From Sinotaia quadrata (Eukaryota > Mollusca > Gastropoda > Architaenioglossa > Viviparidae): a stretch of 64,000 nt of DNA. Below the pieces are notes generated by a model. It worked only from the letters and a program-made list of their open reading frames with translations, did not search any database and had not been told where the DNA came from. Shown here piece by piece: positions 1 through 11,921 of the stretch; position 1 is the first letter of the stretch, and each line of letters starts with the position of its first letter. The stretch lies in assembly GCA_028829895.1 (NCBI GenBank), contig CM054178.1, positions 84,325,058-84,389,057 on the forward strand. The letters run 5' to 3'. The position numbers and the translations under genes are program-made.

Positions 1-920
1 GTCCAGCAAAAATACTTACTGGATGTAACGCAATAGTCCTGCAATAGACGTCTGAGCATATCTTAAGTAACAGGATCCAGAATATGATTTTGACTGTAAC
101 CCTCAGTGGTAGACTCCCTAATAAGCGATAGGGTGTAACAGTATCAGAGTCCATACTAGCCTTTTGAGTGTAACATTAGAATTTTCCAGAAAAGGTTTCT
201 GAGTGTAACACTTGGTGGCATATTCCCTAATAGGCGTTTGTGCTTAACACTGAGTAGCAGTTGAGTCCAAAATAATTTAGATTCAAATTCCAGCAATAGG
301 TTAATGGGTATATTATTCTTTGACGAGTACAACAATAGAAGGATAAAAACAGCACCACCCTGATGCTAACAAACATGTATCGGTACGGCACTTGTATCGA
401 AATAGCAATTGATGAATGTGTGCTACTGTTTGTCCTCGTGATTAGCTAATTAGAATGAGAGCAAAATAAAACAAAGCTTTACGGTATCTGTAACATGCTA
501 CTGAGTATAAATCATTTTAACATCGGACCTTAATTAGGTAATAAGTTTTAACATCGGGTCAGCAGCAACCGATTAACGGGTGTAAATTATCATCTGGTTA
601 AGGAGTACATTCAATATGGACCACAAAGACAGCATTTGGCTAAAGAGTACATGCAGTACATTACAACTTGGACAGTATATAGCTAAAGAGTACAATACTT
701 AGCCACAAGGATAACATTTGGCTAATGAGTACATGTACTACATGACCCAAAGAACAACATTAGGCTAAAGAGGACATGCAGTATATAACCAAAAGAACAA
801 CATTTAGCTTAAGAGTATATTCAGTAATTATAAGGACAACAGTTATCTAGACATTATGTAATATTACTACAAGGACAACACTTAAGATTACAGTACATTA
901 CCGTAAGGATAGTGATTTAG
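1..920. repeat. Degenerate tandem-repeat region
   Basis: Short phrases recur at irregular spacing: 'gtgtaac(a/g)' with 'ccctaata' in the first 300 bases, and 'ggctaaagagtacatgcag' / 'aaggacaacattt' at roughly 45-55 base intervals from about 590 to 900. Copies are diverged by substitutions and small indels, so this looks like an old minisatellite. No coding signal is seen. Confidence 0.5.
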
Positions 921-1374
921 TAATGAGTGCGAAACACTTTTTCTCGAAATGAACATTGGCCTATGAATGTAAAACTTAGTCAAGTGTCTATGTCTAAGAA
1001 TTTATGTTTTGCACTCAGATGCCGAATGTAGCACTTTGCCGCTAAACTGAGCATGCTGATGTTGAGTTCAAAATTTACAATCACAGTTGCCATTGCTTCT
1101 GACGTCACAAATTGGGTCAATTGCTTGTACTCGCTCACTTGTGATCCCTAGCGCAATTTCTGTCAATCCTATATTTTAACGTACCTTTTCCTTGTGAAGG
1201 CACATGCATTATATTAAAGTGATACATGCTCTTTGTTGATGCGCCTTCTGTCTTTTGCGAACGTCACTTCTGTCCAGTTTGAATCTAATATATCTATCTT
1301 TGATGACACGTCTTTTGTCTTTTGACACATCACATTTGACATCTTTCTCTTTGATAAACTAGCATTTGTGCTTG
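921..1374. other. No gene seen
   Basis: AT-rich unique sequence without a convincing ORF, RNA gene or repeat. Towards the end, phrases such as 'tgatgacacgtcttttgtc' foreshadow the adjoining minisatellite. Confidence 0.5.
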
Positions 1375-1625
1375 GTGAATGTCACTTCTGTCCAGTGTGA
1401 ATGTCACTTCTGTCCAGTGTGAATGTCAGTTCTGTCCTGAGTGAATGCCCCTTCTGCCCTGTGTAAATCTGACTCATTTCCCGATGCTAATCTTATATCT
1501 GTCCCTTGTGAACAATGCTTCTGTCCCTTGTGAACATGCTTCTGTCCTTTGTGAACAATGCTTTTGCCCCTTGTGTCTCTGACTTATGTCGCGCATAACC
1601 CTGATTTCAGTTCTTGTAAATGTGA
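1375..1625 (+). repeat. Minisatellite, ~21 bp, 'cttctgtccagtgtgaatg'
   Basis: The first three units (about 1378-1445) are nearly identical at 21 bases, with core 'gtcacttctgtccagtgtga'. Later units (to about 1620) drift to 'cttctgtcccttgtgaac' with changed spacing. Conservation falls with distance from the homogenised units. Confidence 0.7.
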
Positions 1626-2120
1626 CCTGTCAAGTCTCGAGGGCCTTTTTCTAGTTGTAACATTGTAACACTTTGTCTGACTCGAGCATCGGGTAACTTT
1701 GAAATCCATTTCTTTCAGATGACGTCAATACTTATAAAGGATTAAAGATCGTCAATAATGACATTATATTTAAGGGAGATGACTCGGACTTGTTGAGTAT
1801 CACCTTGTATGACGTACCTGTCATTCCAGTGTGGATTTGAACAGAAATCACTCTCAGTACGATAATAGTGCAACATTTCCTGTGATGTAAATGATCCTAA
1901 ACAGCCAAGAGGCAAGATTAAAACAAATGTTTTGATTCATGAAATGTGTGTATTGCCGATTGTCATTCGATAAATGAAGACCAGAGAAGCAAATGAACCT
2001 TATCAGCGGAAAGGAAGTCAAAAGTAATCGACTCTTGTAAGCGATTTATATTAAATATTTCCTAATTTCAACTGTGTGATTTATTGGCAGTATTAGCGCT
2101 TCCTTTTAAATAGATTCACA
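1626..2120. other. No gene seen
   Basis: AT-rich sequence. I see no ORF, RNA gene or repeat to support. Confidence 0.5.
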
Positions 2121-2365
2121 TTCATGTATACTGACACATGAAAAACATTCGCACTTCATGTATTGACACATGAAAAACATTCGCCCTTCATGTATAGTGA
2201 CACATGAAAAACATTCGCACTTCATGTATAGTGACACATGAAAAACAACATTCGCACTTCATGTATAGTGACACATGAAAAACAACATTCGCCCTACATG
2301 TATAGTGACACATGAAAAACAACATTCGCCCTACATGTATAGTGACACATGAAAAGCATTTGCCT
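2121..2365 (+). repeat. Minisatellite, 36-39 bp x ~7
   Basis: Units carry the core 'agtgacacatgaaaaacatt' followed by a cgc(a/c)cttcatgtat segment. Copies differ by a 3-base insertion (aac doubled) shared by the later units, which accounts for the 36 versus 39 base lengths. Two further diverged units trail to about 2450. Confidence 0.85.
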
Positions 2366-2668
2366 ATCAGCTACAATGGCACGTGGAATGTGTTTGTCTT
2401 TTATCTACATGAAACAATAGGACATTAGCCTTTTATGTACAGTGACACATTGAAAAAATTCTCGTTCATCTACATGTTCAGTCGTTTTTAACAGTAATAA
2501 ATGATCAGGTTTTGTTTAAGATGACATAAATTTGTTTTCAACTGACAAATATTCAAACTTCAAGACCTTCAGAAAAGTGTCATCGATTCGCGTAAAAAAA
2601 TGTGAAATTAGAAGTAACACTGAAAGAAGTTTGGGGAATCGTCTAACGCAACGCTAAAAGAAGATTCA

Positions 2669-2785
2669 GTCTAAAGCAACACTTGAAAAAATGTGGGAAT
2701 TGTCTAAGGCAACACTTGAAAAAATGTGGGAATTGTCTAAAGCAACACTTGAAAAAATGTGGGAATTGTCTAAACTAACACAGAA
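2669..2785 (+). repeat. Minisatellite, 33 bp x ~3.5
   Basis: Unit core is 'gcaacacttgaaaaaatgtg'. The 33-base length is a multiple of three, so a 63-codon frame (2691-2882) stays open and reads an 11-residue repeat, MWELSKATLEK. I regard this as a by-product of the period and not as a gene. Confidence 0.75.
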
Positions 2786-2885
2786 AGAAGATTCAGAAAT
2801 CGTCTGCTCGAAAATAACAATGAAAGAAGATTCTAGATCTGTCTACTCTGAACCTACTAACTTTTCAACTTGTCTAGAGTGACTT

Positions 2886-3523
2886 TAGTTAATTGATCAT
2901 CTTCTGACTGGTATAAGAAATGAAAAGTACTTGCATTTTGTGTAGTTAATGATCTGCCGTAAAACATGGAATTATTTTTCTAGTGTATAAATGTTAATTT
3001 CCTTTGTGTACACTTCTACTTTTAAGTCAAGGTAATTTCAATATTTATTTTTAAAAAATAATATATATCAAATTATTTAGCCATGCATTTTAGAGTATCA
3101 CCAAATACATTTTGTAAAAGATGTTGGAGATTTAATTTTCCATTTCGGCTAAGCTAAATTTCCGAATATGACAAATTGAACTGACATGAAATCGGATGAT
3201 CGTATACGCAGCCATAATAGACAATCGGATAATCGTGTCTTCACCACTGACTGGAAGAAACAGGCATATGGCCAGCGATAGATAAATTTTGTTTTATAAC
3301 AAATATGGATATATTTGTTTTATCTGTGCTTAGCTGTTGGATAAAGCAATGAATACAAATGCACAGATGTCTAGACGTGTGTAAGGTGTACAGAGAAGAG
3401 AGAACAGTTCGTATCAATTGCTTGCGTCCAAAAAACTGAGATTTCTTTTCTTCCGAAAATGGTTTTCTAGCGACAAAAGATGGATGCCTCTGCATTAATG
3501 ATTAAAAGGGACAGGGCGCTTTC
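2886..3523. other. No gene seen
   Basis: AT-rich. An 84-codon minus-strand frame (3241-3495) has no recognisable motif, no start context or splice signals, and unremarkable composition. I do not call it. Confidence 0.5.
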
Positions 3524-4104
3524 TGACACTTTCCAGTGTCTACACTCATATGGCTATCAGAACATGTGGGCTATAGCTACTGACACTTTCCAGTGTCTAC
3601 ACTCATCTGGCTAGCAGAACATGTGGGCTATAGCTACAGACACTTTCTAGTGTCTACACTCATCTGGCTAGCAGAACATGTGGGCTATAGCTACAGACAC
3701 TTTCTAGTGTCTACACTCATCTGGCTAGCAGAACACGTGGGCTATAGCTACTGACACTTTCTAGTGTCTACACTCATCTGGCTAGCAGAACACGTGGGCT
3801 ATAGCTACTGACACTTTCTAGTGTCTACACTCATCTGGCTAGCAGAACACGTGGGCTATAGCTACAGACACTTTCTAGTGTCTACACTCATCTGGCTAGC
3901 AGAACACGTGGGCTATAGCTACAGACACTTTCTAGTGTCTACACTCATCTGGCTAGCAGAACACGTGGGCTATAGCTACTGACACTTTCTAGTGTCTACA
4001 CTCATCTGGCTAGCAGAACACGTGGGCTATAGCTACTGACACTTTCTAGTGTCTACACTCATCTGGCTAGCAGAACACGTGGGCTATAGCTACTGACACT
4101 TTCT
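3524..4104 (+). repeat. Minisatellite, 57 bp x ~10, hairpin in each unit
   Basis: Ten near-identical 57-base units begin 'tgacactttctagtgtcta' and end 'gggctatagctac'. Each contains the inverted pair GACACT-TTCT-AGTGTC and the palindrome gctatagc. Units 1-3 read acATGTGG where units 4-10 read acaCGTGG, which creates the E-box CACGTG in seven copies. The first two units also have 'ttccagtg' for 'ttctagtg'. No spacers are present, so this is not a CRISPR array. Confidence 0.95.
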
Positions 4105-4550
4105 CATTTTGTTACTATTTTAAATGAGTTCGATTATAGAGTAATGAAATCGGAATATCTAATTTCAAAAGGACATTTACAGTGTTCGTTATTTTGGTCA
4201 TTTATTTCTCACGCTTGCTGTTGCTGTTGTTGTTGTGTGTGGGTAGGTGGGAAGGAGGTGGGTATTTTGTTTGTTATCTTAATTATCTTATCTTGTTATC
4301 TTGTGTTCATAAAACACAAGCACCATTCTTTCACGAATAACATTTAACTATGCCCGATAAATGTATACATTCATTTCTGCACATGTTATGTGTTATATAA
4401 TAATGTAGTAACATACCATTGTGTGCTATATAATAATGTAGTAACACACCATTATGTGTGCTGAAAACTGTAAATGTCAGTGTAAAGTAAAATAGTTATA
4501 TGTCATTCTACCTATTCGAAAACTTTATACATAGATTCGTAAACATTATG
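4105..4550. other. No gene seen; one 33 bp local duplication
   Basis: AT-rich. At about 4388-4455 a segment with core 'tatataataatgtagtaaca' is present twice. A 67-codon plus-strand frame (4144-4347) contains a Cys run from a (TGT/TGC)n stretch and is not convincing. Confidence 0.5.
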
Positions 4551-4857
<307 letters not shown>

Positions 4858-5181
4858 CGCCACTGGACAAGCCATCGGTGAAAGAAGACAAAACAAATTA
4901 AAACAGAAAAGAAAAGAAAAGAAAAGAAGAAATTCGATCATGAAGAAAACAAGAACTTAGAGAAAATAAAACCTGTCACAGCCCCACTGATTAAAATGTA
5001 TATCAGTGCTCAGCACACGTTAACATCAAAGACCAAATTCTTCAGAACAGTTTCATGACTCCAGTGGTCAAACAATTTCAAAGAAAAGAAATTTTAAGCA
5101 ACAGAGAGAACCATCATTATATCGGGTTGTATCAAAAATATATATTTTTAAAAACCTAAACAGAACCGATATAAAACAAAA

Positions 5182-5183
<2 letters not shown>
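4858..5183. other. No gene seen
   Basis: A-rich sequence between two microsatellites, with no supported feature. Confidence 0.5.

Positions 5184-5251
<68 letters not shown>
5184..5251 (+). repeat. (CA)n microsatellite
   Basis: About 33 uninterrupted CA dinucleotides. Confidence 0.98.
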
Positions 5252-5358
5252 GCATGCTCACAGCCTCACATACAACACACTTTATTGATAGTGTGAATAG
5301 TAGCGGGGAGGATACACTTATACTTCGGCTGCTGCTGTCTCTGATATTGCTAACCATT

Positions 5359-6015
5359 CCTACTTCTAATACTACTACTATCACTGTTACTACTTCTACT
5401 ACTACTACCACTATCACTACTTCTACAACCTCTTCTACCACCACTACTACTTTTACTGCTACTACCCTTTTCAATAGTTCTACCAATACAGCTACTACTA
5501 CTACTACTATTACTACCATTGTAACTATTTATATTACGATTTCTATCACTACTGCTACTATTACTGTTACTACTACTATAAATGTTACTACTTCTATTTC
5601 TACTACTACTACTGATAACTACAAATACCACTATTACTGCTTCTACTATCACTTCTACCACTACTTCTACTATTACCACTACTACCACTTCTACTACTTC
5701 TTCTACTACTTTTACTACCACTTCTACCAATACTACTACTATTATCGCTACTACCAATGTTACTAGTTCTACTACTTCTTTCACTACTTTTATTACTACT
5801 ACTTCTACTACCATTATTAATATTTCTACCACAACAGCTACTACTACTATTGCTACCATTGTCACTACTTCTACTACGACTTCTCATTACTTCTAATATT
5901 AGTTACTAATACTACCAATGTAACTACACTTCCATCACTACTGCTAATACTACATTTACTACTACAAGGATATTTGTACTACTACTGGTGCTACTATTCC
6001 AATTGCTACTAATAC
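5359..6015 (+). repeat. Imperfect (TAC)n/(TTC)n trinucleotide tract, ~650 bp
   Basis: Dominated by act/tac/ttc/acc triplets with point variation. The 3-base period keeps several frames open on both strands (Thr-rich or Tyr-rich on plus, Val/Ser/Arg-rich on minus). Amino-acid content simply follows the triplet, so none of these frames is called. It is unusually long for an imperfect triplet tract. Confidence 0.95.
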
Positions 6016-6679
6016 AATTAGCAATCAAAGAACATTCTAAACATAAACTTGAATGTTTCGTAAAAGTGTAATTTATTTTCTGATCTGAGCAATCGTAAAA
6101 ATAATTAAATGGCATTTGTGAAATAAATCGTTTCAAGTCTGATGATGTCCACAGCAACAACTGACACGCAGCTGCTTGACATAATGCACCATACAGAATA
6201 AATTAAGACACACGTACATCTCATTAGCAGTTCATCTGTTGTATCCGCCATCGAGCCGAGCAGTTTACGAGAGTACAGTGTATCATAACGAGACTGACGA
6301 ATCATGGGGCATTTATTGAGCTCATCTCTGTTTGAATTCATGCAAAAGCAAAGCCCCAACAACTTTCTACTTTGGAACAACGGATATTTCTTCACCCTGT
6401 AACAGTGTGGTCGAAAGATAGCCCCTTGATTCCACTGCTCTGGCTTGGTTTTAGTCACTTATGGGCGATTCTGCTATTTGTTTTTCATTTTCCTAAGACA
6501 CTCAAAATTTATGTCTGGTCAGACGTATTTAAGAAGAAATAATAGTTACTTGTTCAGAACTCATGTTTGGGAGTAACCCTACAACTTGAAAACAGTCGCG
6601 AAGAGAATTTAAAAAAGAAAATAATGTAACAATAATCATCGACGTAACCAGTCAGAGTTACACAACACCATCTGTGAAA
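6016..6679. other. No gene seen
   Basis: A 117-codon minus-strand frame (6105-6458) has mixed composition and contains SRKLLG twice about 37 residues apart. I recognise no family and see no supporting splice or start signal, so it is left uncalled. Confidence 0.45.
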
Positions 6680-7130
6680 TGTGAACCTTACTTCAATCAG
6701 TCATATCGTCACATTTCAACTTGTAACATTACTTCAATCACTGCTATCCTTACCTTTGAACTTGTAACATTACTTCAATCACTGCTATCCTTACCTTTGA
6801 ACTTGTAACATTACTTCAATCACTGTTATCTTTACATTTTAACTTGTAACATTACTTCAATCACTGCTATCCTTACCTTTGAACTTGTAACATTACTTCA
6901 ATCACTGCTATCCTTACATTTTAACTTGTAACATTACTGCAACCACTAATATCCTTACCTTTCAACTTCTAACATTATTTCAATCACTAACACCCTTACT
7001 TTCAACTTGTAACATCACTTCAGCCACTAATATCCTCAAGTGTCAATTTGTATCCCACTTCAATCACTAATATCCTCATATTTCAACATTTAATACGTTA
7101 GTCACTTATATCATCACCTTTTAACTTGTA
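6680..7130 (+). repeat. Minisatellite, ~41 bp, diverged flank of a larger array
   Basis: Units carry 'cttgtaacattacttcaatc' plus 'act(g/a)(c/t)tatccttac'. Best conserved at about 6716-6960, then drifting. Sequence similarity continues into the two following segments, so all three appear to be parts of one array. Confidence 0.85.
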
Positions 7131-7450
7131 ACCCTATTTATTCACTAATATCTTTACATTCCAAGAGGTAACCCTATTTATTCACTAATATCTTTACATT
7201 CCAAGAGGTAACCCTATTTATTCACTAATATCTTTATATTCCAAGAGGTAACCCTATTTATTCACTAATATATTTACATTCCAAGAGGTAACCCTATTTA
7301 TTCACTAATATCTTTACATTCCAAGAGGTAACCTTATTTATTCACTAATATCTTTACATTCCAAGAGGTAACCCTATTTATTCACTAATATCTTTACATT
7401 CCAAGAGGTAACCCTATTTATTCACTAATATCTTTACATTCCAAGAGGTA
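7131..7450 (+). repeat. Minisatellite, 40 bp x 8, highly homogeneous
   Basis: Exactly eight 40-base units with core 'tattcactaatatctttaca' and 'ccaagaggtaaccc'. Only scattered single-base differences are seen, against heavy divergence on both sides, which suggests recent local expansion inside an older array. Confidence 0.95.
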
Positions 7451-7990
7451 AAACTACCACTAATATCCTTATATTCCGACTTAAAACTCCACTTCAATCA
7501 CTAATATACTCACATTTGAAAGCATATCCCCATTTGAATCATTAATGACCTCACCTTTTAACTTGTAACCCCATTTCATTCAATAACATTCTCACTTCAT
7601 CTTGAAACACTACTCCAATCACTAATATTCTGAACACTCATCTTGTAGCTCCACTTCAATCACTGATATTCTCACCTTTGAACTTGTAGCCCCACTACAA
7701 TCACTGATATTCTCACCTTTGAACTTGTAGCCCCACTACAATCACTGATATTCTCACCTTTGAACTTGTAGCCCCACTACAATCACTGATATTCTCACCT
7801 TTAACTTGTAACCCCACTACAATCACTTGGATCTTCATCTTCTGACGCACCAACTGTTTAATCAGTTACTTGATACTTTAATCTTTCAGCATATAACTTC
7901 AGTTACTAACATTTCCCTTTTTAACACGTAAACCACTTCAATCATTAATACTCTAAGCCCCACTTAAATCATTATTAGCCTCAGCATTAA
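7451..7990 (+). repeat. Minisatellite, ~41 bp, right flank with a second homogenised block
   Basis: Diverged units surround a second near-identical block at about 7640-7825 with core 'actgatattctcacctttga' and 'cttgtagccccac'. These are recognisably cousins of the 40/41-base units to the left. Confidence 0.85.
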
Positions 7991-8039
7991 ATATTCAAGC
8001 AATAAAAAAAAAAACATTTTCATTTAATATGTAAATCCA

Positions 8040-9110
8040 TGTCGGTCTTTAATATTCCCGCCCTTTGGACACTCTCACTAATGTCGTCACCATTCGCTGC
8101 ATTAACTTACCGTGACTTCCCGAGGGGGCGGTCGGAAAAGGATGTTGTCACATGTCAATCCACGGGTCAACTTCCGTTTGTGAGGTAAAAGCTTTCTACG
8201 CATGGACATTCCTGGAGACACATTTAATCCAAGAAATGGTACAAACTGCTATCAGCGTGAACGATCCGTCCATAGACTTAGAAACTTCTGGTGAGACCTT
8301 TATTCTTGCTGTGTTTGTTTGTTTGCTTGCTTTTTTTTTCTCTTTCCTCTTTTTACCCTTTCGGCACCCATCCGCTCCTCAACTCGATGCGGCGTCGGTA
8401 GCTAACCCAGTGAGAGCGCTCCGACTGTGTGTGAGCCGATTGAGGATTTCTTGTCCCGCGACAGCGGCTCTGCCTGACGACGAGACTGAAGCAGACTGTG
8501 GGTGTTGTGATTACATTCTTTTATCTCCCCTTTCGTCTCCGGCCTTCTGCCTTACGGCGTTCCTGATGGCATCCCGCGGTTCGATTCTCAAGTCATTACT
8601 GGTCTTTGGGTCTCCACTGCTGGTGCTCTCAAAGACGTCAAAACTGAAAGCGGCGGCAGGAACCGCGCGTTAGTGAACGCATTAGCACACGCACGTGCGT
8701 AGCATCGTCGCCCCCCCGGACGCCGCGCGAGACTACGAAAAGCTGTTCAATGAGGCGTGGATCGATTTTTTTTTTGTCATCCGAGAACACGTGAAGTGGA
8801 CCATAAATGGCTCGCTTCCGATGGTGTGCCAGGCTTCACCATCATCAAACAGCAATCGCAATGCGAAAAGAACTACATCATGAAAAGCACCCGGGTGTAC
8901 CTGAAAGTGATCGTGGTGGGTGGCGGGTGATGAGCACGTGATGCAGGCGCACGACCGTTGCAGCAGCAGTTACCAGAGATTTATTATTAAGTCCATGAAA
9001 TACACGTGACAGAGAGGGTAGCGGGTTTAGAGGAAATGGGGCAAGATCTTTCAGCAATCTGGTCGTCCGAGTCATAAAAAGCAAGTTCATTAGACCAGTC
9101 TTTGGAATGT
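8040..9110. other. GC-richer island with unplaced ORFs
   Basis: This kilobase is visibly richer in GC and CpG than its surroundings and holds no tandem repeat. It contains a 173-codon plus-strand frame (8152-8673, with a stretch of hydrophobic residues around 52-67 that is partly encoded by a T/C-rich run), a 62-codon frame (8695-8883) and a 70-codon minus frame (8878-9090). None shows a family motif I know. The island could be a promoter or first-exon region, an old transposon, or chance. Several CACGTG-type sites lie at 8690-8940. Confidence 0.35.
8395..8595 (+). mobile_element. Possible tRNA-derived SINE fragment
   Basis: The stretch 'ggtagctaacccagtgagag' followed by 'cgctc' resembles a degenerate tRNA A-box region with a three-base insertion. 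About 180 bases later 'gcggttcgattctcaa' resembles a B-box. The A-to-B distance is far larger than in a tRNA gene, so if real this is a rearranged or decayed SINE. Weak; listed for checking only. Confidence 0.15.
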
Positions 9111-10375
9111 GTTACATGAAAAAATATAATAAAAATGCCAATGTCAACTTAACGATCAAGTAGCAGCCATTGGCGTCGATGTTTTGTGACATACCTTCAA
9201 TGGATGTGGTGATATTTGTGGACAGGTGCTACTCACTTCGATGCTCGGCGGACAGTTTAATAAGCATTTTTTTTAAATCCTGCTGTGCAGCTGGCGCTTT
9301 GATACCATTGACATAGCTCTGCTGTGCGTCACATGTTTAACAACACACTACATAATATTACAACAGTGTACACATTTAACAGCACTACATAGTGTTGTCA
9401 CATTGTACACATTTTAATGCAGCTATTCTCCTGCATTGCAATCATTGCAGTACTGTGCTAGAAGGCAGAGACTGCAGTGATGCATGCTGTGTTTTTATTT
9501 TTGTTGTTTTGACCAAATTCAGTTAATACTTCGACAGTCTAGAAAAGTTATATCACGTTGTTGCAACGTAGAAGATATTTTAATATGCAATCAAATATTC
9601 TATTGCAACATTGCAGAAGTTTAATACGCATTCATATAATGTATTTCAACATTGCAGAATGTTTATTCGCTTATTCTACTACATATTTGCAGATATTTTA
9701 AAATGCATTCAAGTAATCTGCAGTATCAACATTCAATGTACTCTCGTTTTTCTCTCTCAAGATTCTAGAATCTAGACAATATATTTTCAATTATTATAGT
9801 AGTTTCAAGAAAGACATTTTAATAAACAATAAATGTTCCTTATATTGTAAAACCTTTTGACAAACTTTTATTTAGCGTGCTTTACTCTAGATATTTGATT
9901 GCGTGCCCCATTGATCTACTTCACTGAATAATATTTATTGTGCGCCTAATTTTACTCTTCAGTGTGGCCCTTTCTTGCACACCATTCATCTGCTACATTG
10001 AAGAATGTTATTATGCGTTTAAGTTCCTCCACTATATCAACATTTTCTTACACAATTCAAAATTCTATTACATTGTAGATATTTCTGATAAACACCAGTA
10101 GGTTTCGTTAGCTAGATGACCGGTTAAATATCTCATTGCCACTGTTGAGAAGTTCGTGGTGTTTCACTTGCTGTAGTTACAGAAAGATATAAGTCCAGAG
10201 CATGAAAGCACTGGACGTAGCCATGCAGCGAGAAAATTTAAAACACTGTACAAGGAAGGTCAATCTACTCTTTCTACTTACATTAGAAGAGCGTGCCTGT
10301 TTGATGATTATTTGTTTTTACACATAAGTTGACTTAATCATTTCACTGTTTTATTTGTCTGTGTTGTTAACACAT
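9111..10375. other. No gene seen; faint 40-65 bp repeats
   Basis: AT-rich. Phrases such as 'cacatttaacagcactacat' (about 9335-9420) and 'gcag(a)atnttnaaatgcattcaa' (about 9570-9740) recur a few times at loose spacing, suggesting very old tandem repeats. Confidence 0.45.
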
Positions 10376-10455
10376 GAGCTGTCCCGATGAAGGCTATTTA
10401 CCCAAAACGTCGACTTTTTGCAGTTGATTTTGTTTTGCATACTGACCTATTGTTG
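10376..10455 (+). mobile_element. Penelope-like / hammerhead-type terminal motif, degenerate
   Basis: Reads 'ccgatgaaggctattta' then 'cccaaaacgtcgac', followed by a T-rich tail. From general knowledge, the ends of Penelope-like elements and related retrozymes carry hammerhead ribozyme cores of the form CUGAUGA - short hairpin - GAAAC. Here the first box is CGATGA at 10385-10390, the hairpin would be ggc...(g)cc, and the second box is aaaac. Two or three core positions are changed, so it would not be expected to cleave. No reverse transcriptase or GIY-YIG coding sequence is visible upstream. Assignment is by motif resemblance only. Confidence 0.35.
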
Positions 10456-10677
10456 TCACTCATGAAAATAGTTTGTCAAGATAAAAAAAAATATACACAA
10501 ATTGAGTATTTGACTATATGTATGCGTGTGTGTTGCCTGTGTCATGTGTATGTATAGTGTACGCAAAAGTATTTGTTTGATTCTGTCTTGTCTCTTTTAG
10601 GGAGAGGGTAATCTGTGTCCTGTGCATGTTTGTAGTCGAAGCAAATGTGTTAGTGTACGTATGTGTCTTGTCTCTTC

Positions 10678-10680
<3 letters not shown>

Positions 10681-10738
<58 letters not shown>
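10681..10738 (+). repeat. (GT)n microsatellite
   Basis: 29 uninterrupted GT dinucleotides, followed by looser gtgtgtg runs to about 10800. Confidence 0.98.
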
Positions 10739-10739
<1 letters not shown>

Positions 10740-10799
10740 CTCTCTGTCCTGCACATGACTGTGAGCGCGTGTGTGTGTGCACATGTGTGTTTGTGTGTG

Positions 10800-11921
10800 T
10801 AGTCCCTATTATTATTCTTCACCGAGCTTGTCTTGTGTACGCTTGTTACCTCTCCAGCTGTTCCCGCTTTTTTTAGAAAAAAAAGTAAAAAAATGAGAGA
10901 GCATGCATCTGTTCGCTCAATCGTTTCGGCTTGCCGAGTAAGTAAATATCAAGACAGCCTCGATCTAACCAGGACTCCACGCGCGTCGACCAGCAAATCA
11001 GTCTGAAATACACATCGGCATTAATCAAGCATTAGTAACTAGTCCTTGTTAGTCACACGAACAAAAGTTTGCATCTATGCCCTGCATTTCAACCGATCAA
11101 CAGTCAGCCTCCTTCCTCGCTTGACCAGAAGAGTGGGACTTAATCATGCACGGCTTCACAAAGTGTTCCGAGAACGGTGAATCGTAACGTATCAGTGACG
11201 TCAAGAGAGGGAAGCCGGTAGAAGGAAGGGACTAATGTGACGTATACTTTGTTTTAGAAGGAGCGAGTTGGTTTTATAGTATGAAGCATTAATATACAGT
11301 GTGAGCGGCAATCCATCAACACACACAGTAATGTCCTTATTATCGAATAAAAATAAGAACGCACTCACCCATACGCAAACGTACATATATGTACCTCAAT
11401 CTCCTTCTTAGAAGAATTAAATTAAAAACCAAAGAATGAAAATAAAAGAATCGATGTAGGTGAAATATGACTTCTTCCTTTGACGTAAGGACGGGGTACT
11501 CCTGGTTTGAAAATAAACGTTTAAAAGAGTGTAATTGTACTTTATATTTGCTCTCTGATCAGTATATTTCTGGAATTTCTCCAGAAATTTATTTTTCATT
11601 GGCAAAAGTTAAACCGCAAAACACAGATCATCAACAAAATAATTTTGCGGACACAGATTTCTCTGACAAAAGGATCTTTATTAAGGCCAGGAGCGGTTAC
11701 TGTACGGATTTGGAGCATTTGTGAGAAAAGTTTCATTAAAATTATTTGCATTTATATAATAATTTGCACTTTGAACACAAATTGCTAACGCATGAATTTT
11801 CTTTTTCTTTGAAACAAGAATCCTTAAAATAATCATAGTATATTGATAATGAAAATGTTGATGATGACGATAAGAACGACAATGGAGCATTTAAACGCTA
11901 AGATTCAAAGTATCAAATTTC
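10800..11921. other. No gene seen
   Basis: Mostly AT-rich. Short overlapping frames of 61-85 codons occur on both strands (11201-11890) with no recognisable motif. Confidence 0.45.

Noticed and set aside
3524..4104. CRISPR-like regular array (57 bp period)
   Set aside because: Units are continuous tandem copies with no unique spacers, no cas genes are present, and the DNA is eukaryotic.
5254..5896. Thr-rich and Val/Ser-rich ORFs of 92-171 codons
   Set aside because: They follow from the (CA)n and (TAC)n composition; multiple overlapping frames are open at once.
6105..6458. 117-codon minus-strand ORF as a gene
   Set aside because: Composition is ordinary, but there is no recognised motif, no neighbouring exon and no conserved feature. 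It remains an unsupported frame.
8395..8595. Functional tRNA gene
   Set aside because: The A-box-like and B-box-like segments are about 180 bases apart and no cloverleaf can be drawn. At most a decayed SINE.
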